DNA from: Streptomyces sp. HNM0574
Lineage (GTDB): Bacteria > Actinomycetota > Actinomycetes > Streptomycetales > Streptomycetaceae
Assembly (NCBI RefSeq): GCF_012726235.1
Contig: NZ_JAASAH010000004.1
Coordinates: forward strand, 372,001-436,000
Direction: 5' to 3'
Length of the DNA: 64,000 bases
Part shown: positions 28,494 through 38,696 of the stretch, in pieces
How the letters are laid out: each line of letters starts with the position of its first letter
Numbering within the stretch: position 1 is the stretch's first letter
Notes under the pieces: generated by a model
The model's database searches: none
Seen by the model: the letters and a program-made list of their open reading frames with translations, nothing else
Told to the model about the DNA's origin: nothing
Position numbers and translations under genes: made by a program

Positions 28494-30455
28494 ATGTGGG
28501 TGTACCTAGGATTACAGTTGCTTCTGGCCAGTGCCGCGATAACAGTACGAGTAGCAGCGTACTTCCGGACACAGTCCAGAAAACCCGTCCCAGCACCCCA
28601 CCCACAACGCCTGGGTCCCTACGACGTCGCGATGCTGCTCGGAAACTCCGGCCGTGTCGTCGAGACCGCACTCACCTACCTGGTTGATTCGGGCGCGGTA
28701 GGCGTTCACCCCGGCCGTGACCCCGAGCTCCAGCCGAGGCAGGATGCTCATCAGCGCGCCCGGGACCCTGTGCAGCGTCAGGTACTCGATCTCATTCCGC
28801 ACAGCCGGAACCTGCACCTGCTCACCTTTGCTTTCGCGCGAACCGATGTCGCCGGGCACCTGCGGTCCAGGATGGCTTCATACGGGCTCATGGTCGTCCA
28901 TCGGCGGCACATGGTCGTCACATGGCTGATACGCGCCCTATTCGTGCTCCCGCTGATCGCAACGGCGACCTTCGTCGGACTGGAGCATACGTCGGGCAAT
29001 GTTCTCTTTGCCATGTTGCTGGGCCACCTGTTTGTCACCATCATTCCCATGCTTCTGTGCGAGGGCACACTTCCACTCAACGTCACCCGCTCCGGAAAGG
29101 CGCTGAGGAAGGCAATCGAGAACGCGCTGGACGAACAAGACTCTGAGCATGACGTTTCCGCTGAGGACGCGGGGAAGGCCGGCGGGATCGTTTTCTCATA
29201 TGCGGAGGAGCGGTCCGCCGAGGACTTGCCGAAGGCCGGCGAGACCGTTTTCTCGCATGCGGAGGAGTGGGGCCTCGAACCCGAATGGTTCGGTTCAGCC
29301 GCCGGCCTCGTTCCCTTCCTTGGCCTGGACGGTTACCTCGGCGAGCAGGGCGAGCGCATCACATTCCAGCATTATGACCACCTGACGAGCGGAATCATAC
29401 GGACACCACAGGGGCAGAACCGACGTCTCGGGCTGGCCTACAGGTCATTGGGGGTGATCTGCACCCTGTTCGGCGTGTATTTCGGCTTGAGCCTTTTCCA
29501 CAGTATTATGCATTTCCTGCTGGCCTGGATTCTCATCTCGGTGGGCGTACGCCTGACACGGCTGGGGAGGAAACACCGGACGCCGGTACACCAGGCCCCG
29601 GCAAGGCCTCAGCAATTTTACGCCGGAAGCCGGCCTCCCGTTCTGTACCTTCGTTCTTTTGATCACGATGCTCTGCTGGAAACACCGGGCCCAAAGATCA
29701 GGTCAGCACTTTTCGGAGCTCGCACGTCATACGTCGAGGAACTCGCCACCGCGGTTCGCCCGTTCGGCAATATGGTCGCGATCGGCAATCCAGCTGATTC
29801 GCTCCCCGGGTTGGGCCCTTCTCACATCTACGTGCCACCGCAGCTCGAACCAGAAAGGGTGCACGGACAGCTCGCGCTATGGCAGTCGGAAGTACTGAGG
29901 CTCGTGCACTCCTCTTCGCTCGTTCTGATATCGGCGGGACACGGCAACGGGCTGCGCTGGGAATTCGAGCAGGTGACCTCGCTCGTGTCGCCCCAGAGGC
30001 TGGTCGTCCTCGTGCCGCTCAGCCGCGCTGGTTACCAGCGATTTCGAGCACAAACCAGTGCGTACTTCTGGCTGGGACTGCCCGATGACCCACGAAAGAA
30101 GGACACGTATTCCCGGGAAGGGCGGGAACAGATCCACGGCCTGATCTACTTCGAGCAGGACTGGACGCCGCATTTCGTTCCGTTCAAAGAGCGCCCGTTG
30201 GCCCAGTTGCACCTCGGCCGAGTCGCCGTTCGTCCCAGCATGCGCAAGATGCGAAATCGGCTCATTCACGCGATGTACCCGGTGTTCCGGGGCAATCGAG
30301 CCCACTGGCAAGGCCTCCAGGTCGCCGTCCCCTTCGGAAAAACCAGCAGGCATCGAGTCGCGCCCGGCGCGTCTTGGGCGTCCACTGCATTCCTGCTCGT
30401 GGTTGCGGCTGCTTTTTCTTTGCCACTTCTGGCCTGGCTCGGAATCCTGCGCTAA
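28494..30455 (+). CDS. Multi-pass membrane protein with TIGR04222-like N-terminus and TIR-like C-terminal domain
   Basis: About 653 residues. It has an N-terminal membrane helix, then a GPYDVAMLLGNSGRVVETAL segment typical of TIGR04222 membrane proteins. A helix pair lies at about 145-195 and another at about 315-355. A soluble domain at about 385-575 contains PPVLYLRSF, then VVAIG/LPGLG-type loops, LVLISAGHGNGLRWEFEQV and a VLVPLSR strand, resembling TIR/SLOG-like folds with a possible catalytic Glu in RWEFE. A final helix closes the chain. Base composition is visibly lower in GC than neighbours. Role unknown; a membrane-linked nucleotide-processing effector is an inference. Confidence 0.6.
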   Translation: MWVYLGLQLLLASAAITVRVAAYFRTQSRKPVPAPHPQRLGPYDVAMLLGNSGRVVETALTYLVDSGAVGVHPGRDPELQPRQDAHQRARDPVQRQVLDLIPHSRNLHLLTFAFARTDVAGHLRSRMASYGLMVVHRRHMVVTWLIRALFVLPLIATATFVGLEHTSGNVLFAMLLGHLFVTIIPMLLCEGTLPLNVTRSGKALRKAIENALDEQDSEHDVSAEDAGKAGGIVFSYAEERSAEDLPKAGETVFSHAEEWGLEPEWFGSAAGLVPFLGLDGYLGEQGERITFQHYDHLTSGIIRTPQGQNRRLGLAYRSLGVICTLFGVYFGLSLFHSIMHFLLAWILISVGVRLTRLGRKHRTPVHQAPARPQQFYAGSRPPVLYLRSFDHDALLETPGPKIRSALFGARTSYVEELATAVRPFGNMVAIGNPADSLPGLGPSHIYVPPQLEPERVHGQLALWQSEVLRLVHSSSLVLISAGHGNGLRWEFEQVTSLVSPQRLVVLVPLSRAGYQRFRAQTSAYFWLGLPDDPRKKDTYSREGREQIHGLIYFEQDWTPHFVPFKERPLAQLHLGRVAVRPSMRKMRNRLIHAMYPVFRGNRAHWQGLQVAVPFGKTSRHRVAPGASWASTAFLLVVAAAFSLPLLAWLGILR

Positions 30456-30655
30456 TAGGTCAATGCTCCATCAGCGGGATCTACCGGCTGAAGGAACGTC
30501 CTGACCGACCCCGGTACGCAGGCCGCGCCGTGGCCGGGCGTGCACCGCTCGACAGACAGGCCACGGAACGATCCAAGTCCCCGCCCCCCGCCCGCCGTTG
30601 GGGCCCGGTGCGTTTCCGGGCCCGTGCCCCGGCCCGCGCGGCTACGCTGCGGCGC

Positions 30656-31414
30656 ATGGACACGGACCGAGCGACCGACGCGCCACAGGACTCCGACCGG
30701 CCCCGCCTGAACGACTACGAGAGCTTCGCCGCCGCCTACTCGGCGGAGAACGAGAACAACCTCGTCAACGGGTACTACGCGCGCCCCGCGATGGTCCGCC
30801 TCGCGGGGGACGTGGCGGGCCGCCGCGTGCTGGACGCCGGGTGCGGCTCCGGGCCGCTGACCGCCGCGCTGCGCGAGCGCGGGGCGCACGTCACCGGCGT
30901 CGACGTCAGCCCCGCGATGCTGGAGCTGGCGCGGCGGCGCCTCGGCGAGGACGCCGACCTGCACCTGGCGGACCTGGCCGGCCGACTGCCGTTCGCGGAC
31001 GGCGCGTTCGACGTCGTCGTCTCCTCGCTGGTGCTGCACTACCTGGAGGACTGGGGGCCGACGCTGGCCGAGCTGCGGCGCGTGCTCGGGCCCGGCGGGC
31101 GGCTGGTGGCCTCGGTGGACCACCCCTTCGTGGCGTACACCCTCCAGGACCCGCGGCCGGACTACTTCGCGTCCACCAGCTACACCTTCGACTGGTCGTT
31201 CGACGGACGGCTCCACCCGATGCGGTTCTGGCGGAAGCCGCTGCACGCCATGACCGAGGCCTTCACCGCGGCGGGCTTCCGGATCACCGCCCTCAGCGAG
31301 CCGCAGCCCGAACCGGCGGCGCGCGAACTGTTCCCCGAGGAGTTCGCGACCCTCTCGACGAGCACCTGCTTCCTGTTCTTCGTCGTCCAGGTACCCGAGG
31401 AGGACGGGGACTAG
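30656..31414 (+). CDS. Class I SAM-dependent methyltransferase
   Basis: A 252-residue small-molecule methyltransferase. Motif I is RRVLDAGCGSGPLTAALRERGAHVTGVDVS, followed by FDVVVSSLVLHYLEDW and VLGPGGRLVASVDHP. ATG 30656 lies 8 nt after TACGCT, a plausible -10 box of a leaderless transcript. Substrate unknown. Its stop and that of the convergent neighbour share one CTAG. Confidence 0.83.
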   Translation: MDTDRATDAPQDSDRPRLNDYESFAAAYSAENENNLVNGYYARPAMVRLAGDVAGRRVLDAGCGSGPLTAALRERGAHVTGVDVSPAMLELARRRLGEDADLHLADLAGRLPFADGAFDVVVSSLVLHYLEDWGPTLAELRRVLGPGGRLVASVDHPFVAYTLQDPRPDYFASTSYTFDWSFDGRLHPMRFWRKPLHAMTEAFTAAGFRITALSEPQPEPAARELFPEEFATLSTSTCFLFFVVQVPEEDGD

Positions 31415-31932
31415 CCGGCCCACTCCCGCAGCAGCCGCTCCCGCTCCGCCTGGCGCGGCGTCCCGCCCTCGTGGGCGCGGCCCCACTCCGCCATCGCGGC
31501 CAGCGTCGTCTCCATCGTCGCGGCGCCCTCGGTGAGGCGGGCCAGGAGGGCGAGGGAGAGGTCCGCCTCGGCCTTGGGGTAGCCGACCGCAGCGGCCGCG
31601 TACGCCCCCGACTCCTGTTCGCCGTCGGGCCCTTGGACCCGCACCGTCATCAGCGGCGGGGCGTCCTCGGTGTGCGCGTACGCCCCGGGGAGGACCAGGC
31701 TCCCCACCGTGCCGAGCGCGAGGTCCTTGACCACTCCGGCCTGCCGTACGAGGGACTTCAGGGGGACGTCCGTCACCGTCAGAGCCGTCACGTCCTCCCA
31801 CAGGCGGAGGCCGGACTGCGCCTCGCCGAGGGACACCACGCCCTCGCCGGTCAGCCGCACCCCCGGAGCCGCCCCGGCCGGCTTCGCGCCCACGTACACA
31901 TCGCCCTCGGCGATCCAGAACAGGCCCACCAT
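31411..31932 (-). CDS. Conserved actinobacterial hypothetical protein
   Basis: A 173-residue protein beginning MVGLFWIAEGDVYVGAKPAG. The first half looks like a beta-rich PH-like or lipocalin-like module; the second is helical (EADLSLALLARLTEGAATMETTLAAMAEW). ATG 31932 is chosen over GTG 31938. No known function. It lies between the methyltransferase and cobK without obvious link to either. Confidence 0.6.
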   Translation of the reverse strand: MVGLFWIAEGDVYVGAKPAGAAPGVRLTGEGVVSLGEAQSGLRLWEDVTALTVTDVPLKSLVRQAGVVKDLALGTVGSLVLPGAYAHTEDAPPLMTVRVQGPDGEQESGAYAAAAVGYPKAEADLSLALLARLTEGAATMETTLAAMAEWGRAHEGGTPRQAERERLLREWAG

Positions 31933-32035
31933 GGCCACGGTTCGCTCATTTCCCCCGACGGCCGCGCCGTCGTGTCACATGTCAAAAGATCAGGTCGAAG
32001 GCCGCAACGCGCGGCGCACCCGGGAGGTTCCCGCC

Positions 32036-32803
32036 TCAGCCCAGCCGCTCCCGCACCCACTCCAGCGCGCTCCCCGGGTCCGGGGCGACGGGGACGCCGT
32101 CGGGCGTCGCGGGGCGGCGGACGACGAGGACGGGGACGCCCGCCTCGCGCGCGGCCGTGAGCTTGGGCGCCGTCGCCGCGGCGCCGCTGTCCTTGGTGAC
32201 GACGACGTCGACGCGGTGCCGCCGGATCAGCTCCCGCTCCCCGTCCAGCGTGAACGGGCCCCGGTCCAGCACGGTCTCCATCCGCGGCGGGTGCGGCGGC
32301 TCGGGCGGGTCGACGGAGCGGACGAGGAACCACAGCGCGTCCAGGTGCGCGAAGGAGGCGAGGCCCATGCGGCCGGTGGTGAGGAAGACCCGCTCGCCGA
32401 GTCCGGGCAGCAGGCGGGCCGCGTCGTCCAGCGAGTCCGCGTGCGTCCACCGGTCGCCGTCCGACGGGACCCACCCGGGCCTGCGCAGGGCGAGCAGGGG
32501 AACATGGACGGCGGCAGCGGCCTCGGCCGCGCTGAAACTGATCGTTCCGGCGAAAGGATGGGTGGCGTCGATGAGTGCGGCGACCCGCTGTTCGCGCAGC
32601 CACCGCGCCATACCCTCGGGGCCGCCGAAGCCTCCGACCCGCACCTCGCCCACGGGCAGCCGCGGCCGCGCCACGCGCCCGGCCAGCGAGGTCGTCACGC
32701 GCAGCCACGGCATGCTCTCCGCCAGCCGCGCCGCGAGGTCCCTGGCCTCGCTCGTACCGCCCAGGACGAGCACGTGCGGGACTGCTGTGTCCGTGGAGGC
32801 CAT
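32036..32803 (-). CDS. cobK: Precorrin-6A reductase
   Basis: A 255-residue NADPH-dependent reductase of the corrin ring. The opening VLVLGGTSEARDLAARLAE and the later IDATHPFAGTISFSAAEAA and VVVTKDSGAAATAPKL are diagnostic. ATG 32803 follows an AGGA site. It is divergent from cbiD with only 20 nt between start codons, so both promoters must lie within coding sequence or overlap. Confidence 0.93.
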   Translation of the reverse strand: MASTDTAVPHVLVLGGTSEARDLAARLAESMPWLRVTTSLAGRVARPRLPVGEVRVGGFGGPEGMARWLREQRVAALIDATHPFAGTISFSAAEAAAAVHVPLLALRRPGWVPSDGDRWTHADSLDDAARLLPGLGERVFLTTGRMGLASFAHLDALWFLVRSVDPPEPPHPPRMETVLDRGPFTLDGERELIRRHRVDVVVTKDSGAAATAPKLTAAREAGVPVLVVRRPATPDGVPVAPDPGSALEWVRERLG

Positions 32804-32823
32804 GGGTTTCCTGGAGTCCTTCC

Positions 32824-33972
32824 GTGACTGAGTCCACATCCGCCGGCACCGCCGTGAGCGGCGGCCGCAGCGCCCAACTCAAGCACACCGGCCTGCGGCC
32901 CGGATGGACGACCGGCGCCTGCGCGACGGCCGCCGCCACCGCCGCCTACACGGCCCTGCTGACCGGCGACTTCCCCGACCCGGTGACGGTCACCCTGCCC
33001 AAGGGCCACACCCCGTCCTTCGCGCTGGCCGTCGAGGAACTGACCGCGGACGCGGCGACCGCGGGCGTGGTGAAGGACGCGGGCGACGACCCGGACGTCA
33101 CGCACGGCGTGCTGATCCGGGCGACGGTACGGGAGGCCGCGCCGGGCAGCGGCGTCGTCTTCCGCGCGGGCCCGGGCGTCGGCACGGTCACCCGCCCCGG
33201 GCTGCCGCTGGACGTGGGCGAACCCGCGGTCAACCCCGTGCCCCGGCAGCTGATCCGGGAGCACCTGGCCCGGGTGGCGGCCGAGCACGGCGGCAGCGGC
33301 GACGTGGAGGTCACGATCGGCGCGGACGGCGGCGAGGAGATCGCCCGCAGCACCTGGAACCCGCGCCTGGGCATCCTCGGCGGCCTCTCGGTGCTGGGCA
33401 CGACCGGCGTGGTCGTCCCGTACTCCTGCTCGGCCTGGATCGACTCGATCCGGCGCGGCGTGGACGTGGCACGCGCCGCCGGACGCACCCACGTCGCGGG
33501 CTGCACGGGCTCCACCTCGGAGCGGACGGTCGTCGCCGAGTACGGCCTGCCGGAGGACGCGCTGCTGGACATGGGCGACTTCGCGGGCGCGGTGCTCAAG
33601 TACGTACGCCGCCACCCCGTCGAACGGCTCACCGTCTGCGGCGGGTTCGCGAAGCTGTCGAAGCTGGCGGCCGGACACCTGGACCTGCACTCGGCGCGCT
33701 CCCAGGTCGACAAGAGCCACCTCGCCGAACTGGCCCGCGAGGGCGGCGCCGACGAACGCCTCGCCACCGCCGTCGCCGAGGCCAACACCGGCCTCGCCGC
33801 CCTCCACCTCTGCACCGAAGCCGGCGTCCCCCTCGGCGACCTCGTCGCCACCCACGCCCGCGACCAGTCCCTCACCGTCCTCCGCGGCGCCCCCGTCACC
33901 GTCGACGTCCTCTGCATCGACCGCGCGGGCAACGTCGTGGGGCGGTCGGAGGTGAGGGGGGCGCGGGGCTGA
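32824..33972 (+). CDS. cbiD: Cobalt-precorrin-5B (C1)-methyltransferase-type CbiD
   Basis: A 382-residue protein with the CbiD hallmark LRPGWTTGACATAAATAAY, then VPYSCSAWIDSIRRGVDVARAAG and HLDLHSARSQVDK. CbiD methylates C1 in the cobalt-early (anaerobic-type) pathway. Here it sits among oxygen-dependent-type genes (cobG, cobN), suggesting it replaces CobF. GTG 32824 follows GGAG. Confidence 0.92.
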   Translation: MTESTSAGTAVSGGRSAQLKHTGLRPGWTTGACATAAATAAYTALLTGDFPDPVTVTLPKGHTPSFALAVEELTADAATAGVVKDAGDDPDVTHGVLIRATVREAAPGSGVVFRAGPGVGTVTRPGLPLDVGEPAVNPVPRQLIREHLARVAAEHGGSGDVEVTIGADGGEEIARSTWNPRLGILGGLSVLGTTGVVVPYSCSAWIDSIRRGVDVARAAGRTHVAGCTGSTSERTVVAEYGLPEDALLDMGDFAGAVLKYVRRHPVERLTVCGGFAKLSKLAAGHLDLHSARSQVDKSHLAELAREGGADERLATAVAEANTGLAALHLCTEAGVPLGDLVATHARDQSLTVLRGAPVTVDVLCIDRAGNVVGRSEVRGARG

Positions 33973-34152
33973 GGGGTTCGCGGGACAGCCAACTCCCCTG
34001 TCACTCCTGCCGGTTGGCCGGATCCCATCCCCTCGGAAACCCCTTCCGAGTGATCACGGAGCGAGCCCCGGCTCCTCGGTGATCACGCCGGGCATACTAC
34101 CCACCGAAAGCATTTACGTGCTTACGGTGACGAACGAGCCCAGGGGAGGGAC

Positions 34153-35280
34153 GTGTTCAGGTCCGGACGGGACAACGTCAGCTCAGTTGCCATGCTGCAC
34201 AGCTCCATACTGGACAAACTGCAGGGGCTGACGAGTTCGTTCCACGAGAACCTTCAGGAACTCCGCCAGTCCTCCGAGACTGCGCAGCGGCAGACCCGAG
34301 AAGAGACGAAGTCCGAACTCGCCAAGCTGCGCAAGGACTTCACGCAGACCCACAACCGCGTGACGACCGTCGAAACCCGCACAGCGGACACGGTCGACAA
34401 CCTCCTCCGCCTCCACCGCAAGGTGGACGCGCTGTCAGCGGCCTTGAGTTCGGCGGCGAGCGATCTCAGCCGTCTGCGGCACGAAGCACAGGCGCCGTCA
34501 GAGGCGCCGGTGCCCGCACCCACCGGGAGCGGCGGCGCAGTGGGTGGCCGGACCGCGGCCGAGCACGCCACGGCTCCGGCCGGAACGCCCACGGAAACCG
34601 GTCCGGTGACGGACAAGCCCTTCGTGCCCTCGCCGCGCACGACGCCGGAGCAGAGTCCGGCGGAACAGCGCCCCGATACGACCGGCTCGACCGTGAAGGA
34701 CCCCGCAGTGCACACACCCCAGGAACCGGCCGAACCCTCTCGCGAGGGCCAGGAGAACCACGTCCCGTCGGGCGAGGAGGTCGAGTACCGGGCGCTGCTC
34801 CTGCGCGCGGCAGGCATCTCCTCCGGCGCGGTGATCTGTCACCGCGACACGTGGGACTTCCTCGTCGCCCGCGCCTCGGGCCACGCACACTTCCGTCCAC
34901 CCCGGGAGGTCACCGACCACGGCCAGGGGCGGGTCCGTGCCGTACTGTCCGGGCGAAGTCTCATCGCCGCCCTGAGCACCCTGCGCGAGACTCGCCTCGC
35001 ACACGGACGTGAACTCCCCGCCGTGGACGGCGCCGACGCGGACTGGGCCCTGGCCGAGACCCTCTACCGGCGACTGCGCGACGGCATCCACGGAGCGGGA
35101 ACCTCGGGTCCGCGCCCCCTCACGATCACCTTCGACGACGGGGTCCCCGAAGAGGGCGCCGACGACGGCACCCCGGGGCACGGGGAGGAATACCGGGCCG
35201 GCGGAGGGCACGAGGACGGCATGGAATCCCGAGGAGACGGCGAGTCCGGGGAGCCCGGGACGGCGGGTTCCGGCTCCTGA
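34153..35280 (+). CDS. Coiled-coil protein with Pro-rich linker and C-terminal domain of unknown function
   Basis: A 375-residue protein. Residues about 10-110 are a continuous heptad-like helix ([20 protein letters not shown]...). About 115-205 is a Pro/Ala/Thr/Glu-rich linker. About 210-345 is a folded helical domain ([26 protein letters not shown], then the [12 protein letters not shown] region), and the tail is Gly/Glu-rich. GTG start after GGGGAGGGA. No membrane segment. Possibly a structural or scaffold protein. Confidence 0.6.
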   Translation: MFRSGRDNVSSVAMLHSSILDKLQGLTSSFHENLQELRQSSETAQRQTREETKSELAKLRKDFTQTHNRVTTVETRTADTVDNLLRLHRKVDALSAALSSAASDLSRLRHEAQAPSEAPVPAPTGSGGAVGGRTAAEHATAPAGTPTETGPVTDKPFVPSPRTTPEQSPAEQRPDTTGSTVKDPAVHTPQEPAEPSREGQENHVPSGEEVEYRALLLRAAGISSGAVICHRDTWDFLVARASGHAHFRPPREVTDHGQGRVRAVLSGRSLIAALSTLRETRLAHGRELPAVDGADADWALAETLYRRLRDGIHGAGTSGPRPLTITFDDGVPEEGADDGTPGHGEEYRAGGGHEDGMESRGDGESGEPGTAGSGS

Positions 35281-35284
35281 CCCC

Positions 35285-35314
35285 CTGAGCGGAGCCGGAC
35301 TCACCCCCGCTCAG
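35285..35314. terminator. Hairpin between the coiled-coil gene and cobM
   Basis: 8-bp perfect stem (35285-35292 with 35307-35314) in the 49-nt gap between convergent stops; can serve both. Confidence 0.5.
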
Positions 35315-35329
35315 CGGCCCTCGGCCCCC

Positions 35330-36103
35330 TCAGCCCGCGCTCGCCTCCACCGAGCAATCCCCCTCCCGGTCCCTCCCCGTCGAGTAGAGGTGGCTGTCGC
35401 GGAAGTGTTCTGCGGCGAGGGTCTGGCCCACGAGGATGACGGCGGTGCGGCGGATGCCGGCTTCCTTCACCTGGTGGGCGATGGTGTCGAGGGTGCCGCG
35501 GAGGACGAGTTCGTCGGGGCGGCTGGCCATGGCGACGACGGCGGCGGGGCAGTCGGCGCCGTAGTGCGGGAGGAGTTCGGCGACCAGGCGGTCGGCGTAC
35601 TGGGCCGCCAGGTGCAGGACGAGCAGGGCGCGGCTGCGGCCGAGGGTGGCGAGGTCCTCGCCCTCGGGCATGGGGGTGGCGCGCTGCGCGAGGCGGGTGA
35701 GGACGACGGTCTGGCCGACGGTGGGCACCGTCAGCTCCCGCTTGAGCGCGGCGGCCGCGGCCGCGAACGCCGGTACGCCGGGGACGACTTCGTAGTCGAT
35801 CCCGGCCGCGTCGAGCCGTCGCATCTGTTCGGCGACGGCGCTGAAGACGGACGGGTCGCCGGAGTGCAGCCGGGCGACGTCGTGGCCCTCGCGGTCGGCG
35901 CGGACGAGTTCCTCGGTGATCCGGTCGAGGTCGAGCCTGGCCGTGTCGATCAGGCGCGCGTCGGGCGGGCACTCGGCGAGGAGTTCGCGGGGCACGAGGC
36001 TGCCCGCGTAGAGGCAGACGCCGCAGCGGGCGAGCGTCCGCACGCCCCGCACCGTCATCAGATCGGCGGCTCCGGGGCCCGCGCCGATGAAGTACACCGT
36101 CAT
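35330..36103 (-). CDS. cobM: Precorrin-4 C11-methyltransferase
   Basis: A 257-residue tetrapyrrole methylase. SAM-binding motif [18 protein letters not shown] at the N-terminus, [28 protein letters not shown] and [13 protein letters not shown] are characteristic. ATG 36103 follows AGGAG and overlaps the cobL stop (ATGA), so the two are co-translated. It methylates C11 of precorrin-4. Confidence 0.94.
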   Translation of the reverse strand: MTVYFIGAGPGAADLMTVRGVRTLARCGVCLYAGSLVPRELLAECPPDARLIDTARLDLDRITEELVRADREGHDVARLHSGDPSVFSAVAEQMRRLDAAGIDYEVVPGVPAFAAAAAALKRELTVPTVGQTVVLTRLAQRATPMPEGEDLATLGRSRALLVLHLAAQYADRLVAELLPHYGADCPAAVVAMASRPDELVLRGTLDTIAHQVKEAGIRRTAVILVGQTLAAEHFRDSHLYSTGRDREGDCSVEASAG

Positions 36104-37374
36104 GCTCGACTGGCTCCTGTCGTCGCTTGCTGTACGGGTCCGCGGGTGACGGACCACTGGGTGACGGGCATGGCCTGGCGCCAGCCCGTGAAGCCGCCGA
36201 CGGGCGCGGCGTGCGAGACGGCGATCCGGACGAGGTCGCCGCCGTGGGCGCGGTGCCAGGAGGCGAGCAGCGCCTCGGATTCGAGGGTCACGGTGTTGGC
36301 GACCAGCCGTCCGCCCTCGGGGAGCGCCTCCCAGCAGCGTTCCAGCATGCCGGGGACGGTGAGGCCGCCGCCGATGAACACCGCGTCAGGCGTGGGCAGT
36401 TCGTCCAGCGCGCCGGGTGCCGCACCCTGGACGACGCGGAGGCCGGGGACGCCGAGCCGGTCCGCGTTCCCGGCGATGCGCTCGGCCCGTACGGGGTCGC
36501 GTTCGACGGTGAGGGCGCGGCAGGTGCGGTGGGTGCGCATCCACTCGATGGCGATGGAGCCGGAGCCGCCGCCGACGTCCCAGAGGAGTTCGCCGGGCGC
36601 GGGCGCGAGCGCGGCGAGGGTGACGGCGCGGACGTGCCGCTTGGTGAGCTGCCCGTCGTGCTCGTACGCCTCGTCGGGCTGGCCGGGGACGGCGGAGAGA
36701 CGGGTCGCGCCGGGTGCGCGGCGGCATTCGAGGGCGACGAGGTTGAGCGCGGCGCCGGGCGGCTGCCGCCAGTCGTCGGCGGTGCCGGGCTCGCCCAACC
36801 GCTCGTCGGGGCCGCCGAGTTGTTCGAGCACCCGCATCCGGGTCGGCCCGAAGCCGCGCTCGCGGAGCAGCGCGGCCACCTCGGCCGGGGTGCCGGACCC
36901 GGCGCTGAGCACCAGCAGCCGCCGCCCGTCGTGCAGCGCGGCGGTGAGCCGGGCGAGGGGGCGGCCGACGAGGGTGACGGTCTCGGTGTCCTCGACGGGC
37001 CAGCCGAGCCGGGCGCAGGCGTGGCTGACGGAGGAGGGGTGCGGCAGGGCGCGGAGCGCGCCGGAGGGGACGTCGAGCTCCTCGGCGAGGGCGCGGCCGA
37101 TGCCGTGGAAGAAGGGGTCGCCGCTGGCGAGCACGGCCACCCGCCGTCCGGCGTGCTCGGCGAGCAGCCGGGGGACGGCGGGGCGCAGCGGGGTGGGCCA
37201 GGGGGTGCGGGCGCCCGCGCACTCGGGGGGCAGCAGCGCCAACTGCCGCCCGCCGCCGATCAGGACGTCCGCTTCACGGAGTGCCGTGCGGGAGGCGGCG
37301 GGGAGCCCGTCCCAGCCGTCGGCTCCGATACCGACGACGGTCACGGCCGGTGCTGCGGCTGCTGCGGAGTTCAC
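36100..37374 (-). CDS. cobL: Precorrin-6Y C5,15-methyltransferase (decarboxylating)
   Basis: A 424-residue two-domain enzyme. The CbiE-like half (about 1-205) opens with [15 protein letters not shown]. The CbiT-like half (about 215-424) carries [18 protein letters not shown] and AVFIGGGLT. It methylates C5 and C15 and removes the C12 acetate carboxyl. GTG 37374 follows GAGG. Expressed before cobM in the same operon and divergent from tsaD. Confidence 0.93.
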   Translation of the reverse strand: MNSAAAAAPAVTVVGIGADGWDGLPAASRTALREADVLIGGGRQLALLPPECAGARTPWPTPLRPAVPRLLAEHAGRRVAVLASGDPFFHGIGRALAEELDVPSGALRALPHPSSVSHACARLGWPVEDTETVTLVGRPLARLTAALHDGRRLLVLSAGSGTPAEVAALLRERGFGPTRMRVLEQLGGPDERLGEPGTADDWRQPPGAALNLVALECRRAPGATRLSAVPGQPDEAYEHDGQLTKRHVRAVTLAALAPAPGELLWDVGGGSGSIAIEWMRTHRTCRALTVERDPVRAERIAGNADRLGVPGLRVVQGAAPGALDELPTPDAVFIGGGLTVPGMLERCWEALPEGGRLVANTVTLESEALLASWHRAHGGDLVRIAVSHAAPVGGFTGWRQAMPVTQWSVTRGPVQQATTGASRA

Positions 37375-37465
37375 GGGCCAGGTACCTCGACGTCGGGACG
37401 GGACGGGACGGCACTCTACTGCCCGGCCTCCCCGCCGCCGGAGGCCGGTCTCGCCCTCCCGGCTT

Positions 37466-37484
37466 GTTGCATACACTTTGCAAC
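37466..37484. promoter_or_regulatory. Interrupted palindrome over the -10 region of tsaD
   Basis: GTTGCA and TGCAAC (37466-37471, 37479-37484) flank a 7-nt spacer. The element TACACT at 37473-37478 would make a good -10 box for the downstream gene. A repressor bound here would block transcription of tsaD and perhaps cobL. Confidence 0.45.
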
Positions 37485-37522
37485 TGCGGAACATCAGCAG
37501 GAAGCGAGACGGGAGCGGTGCG

Positions 37523-38632
37523 ATGACGGTCGTGCTGGGGATCGAGTCGTCCTGCGACGAGACCGGGGTCGGGCTCGTGCGGGACGGGCGGCTGCTGGGC
37601 CAGGCGCTGGCGTCGAGCATGGACGAGCACGCGCGTTTCGGCGGCGTCGTCCCCGAGATCGCGGCCCGCGCGCACGTGCAGGCGATCCGGCAGGTCGTCC
37701 ACAGCGCCCTGGACGACGCGGGGCTGCGTCCGGCGGACGTCGGCGCCGTCGCGGTGACGACGGGGCCCGGGCTCGCGGGCGCGCTCCAGGTGGGCCTGGC
37801 CGCGGCGAAGGGGCTGGCGTACGCGCTGGACGTCCCGCTGCACGGCGTGCATCACCTGGCCGGGCACGTGGCGGCGGACACCCTGGAGCACGGGCCGCTG
37901 CCGGACCCGTGCATGGTGCTGATCGTCTCCGGCGGGCACACCTCGCTGCTGCACGTCACGGATCTGGCGCGGGAGCCGGTCGCCCATCTCGGCGACACCC
38001 TGGACGACGCGGCGGGCGAGTGCTTCGACAAGGTCGCGCGGGTCTTCGGGCTGCCGTACCCGGGCGGGCCCGCCGTCGACCGGGCCGCGCGGGACGGCGA
38101 TCCGCGCGCGGTCGCCTTCCCGCGTCCGCTGACCGGGCCCCGGGACGAGCGGTACGGCTTCTCCTTCTCGGGGCTGAAGACGGCGGCGGCCCGGTGGGCC
38201 GAGCGGCACCGGGCCGAGGGTGTGCCGCTGCCGGTCGCGGACGGCGCGGCGAGTCTCCAGGAGGCGGTCGCCGACGTGCTCACCCGCAAGGCCGTCGCCG
38301 CCTGCCGGGACCGCGGGGTGGGCACCCTCGTCGTGGTCGGCGGGGTCGCGGCGAACTCGCGGGTGCGGGCGCTGGCCGAGGAGCGCTGCCGGGCCGCCGG
38401 GATCACGCTGCGCGTGCCGCCGCCGCGGCTGTGCACCGACAACGGGGCGATGATCGCGGCCGTCGGCGACCTGCTGGTTCGCGCCGGGGCGGAGCCCGCG
38501 CCGTGGGACGTCTCGGTGGACCCGTCGGCCCCGCTCGGGTACGCGGCCCTGCACCCGCGCGGGCGGGGTGCGGGCGCGGCGGCCGCCGGAAACGCGGCTG
38601 CGGTCCCGGCGGGTGCGGGCGCATCATCGTAA
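37523..38632 (+). CDS. tsaD: tRNA threonylcarbamoyladenosine synthase subunit TsaD homologue
   Basis: A 369-residue ASKHA-fold protein that helps make t6A37 in tRNAs reading ANN codons. Conserved parts are [24 protein letters not shown], the metal site [36 protein letters not shown] and FSGLKTA. The last 35 residues form an Ala/Gly tail. ATG follows GGGAG. In Streptomyces the housekeeping tsaD normally sits with other tsa/rimI genes. Here it stands before an alaS gene, so it may be a second copy. Confidence 0.9.
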   Translation: MTVVLGIESSCDETGVGLVRDGRLLGQALASSMDEHARFGGVVPEIAARAHVQAIRQVVHSALDDAGLRPADVGAVAVTTGPGLAGALQVGLAAAKGLAYALDVPLHGVHHLAGHVAADTLEHGPLPDPCMVLIVSGGHTSLLHVTDLAREPVAHLGDTLDDAAGECFDKVARVFGLPYPGGPAVDRAARDGDPRAVAFPRPLTGPRDERYGFSFSGLKTAAARWAERHRAEGVPLPVADGAASLQEAVADVLTRKAVAACRDRGVGTLVVVGGVAANSRVRALAEERCRAAGITLRVPPPRLCTDNGAMIAAVGDLLVRAGAEPAPWDVSVDPSAPLGYAALHPRGRGAGAAAAGNAAAVPAGAGASS

Positions 38633-38696
38633 GCACCCGCCGACGCCGGATTCGCCCGTATTCGCCCCCCGTCCGCCACCGCCTTCGGAGTCCCTT

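Noticed and set aside
33973..34152. GTGATCAC-flanked imperfect hairpin (about 34050-34090) as terminator of cbiD
   Set aside because: The stem has bulges and mismatches; too weak to list as a feature.
37375..37522. Fourth cobalamin riboswitch upstream of cobL
   Set aside because: None of the conserved B12 core strings is present on either strand.
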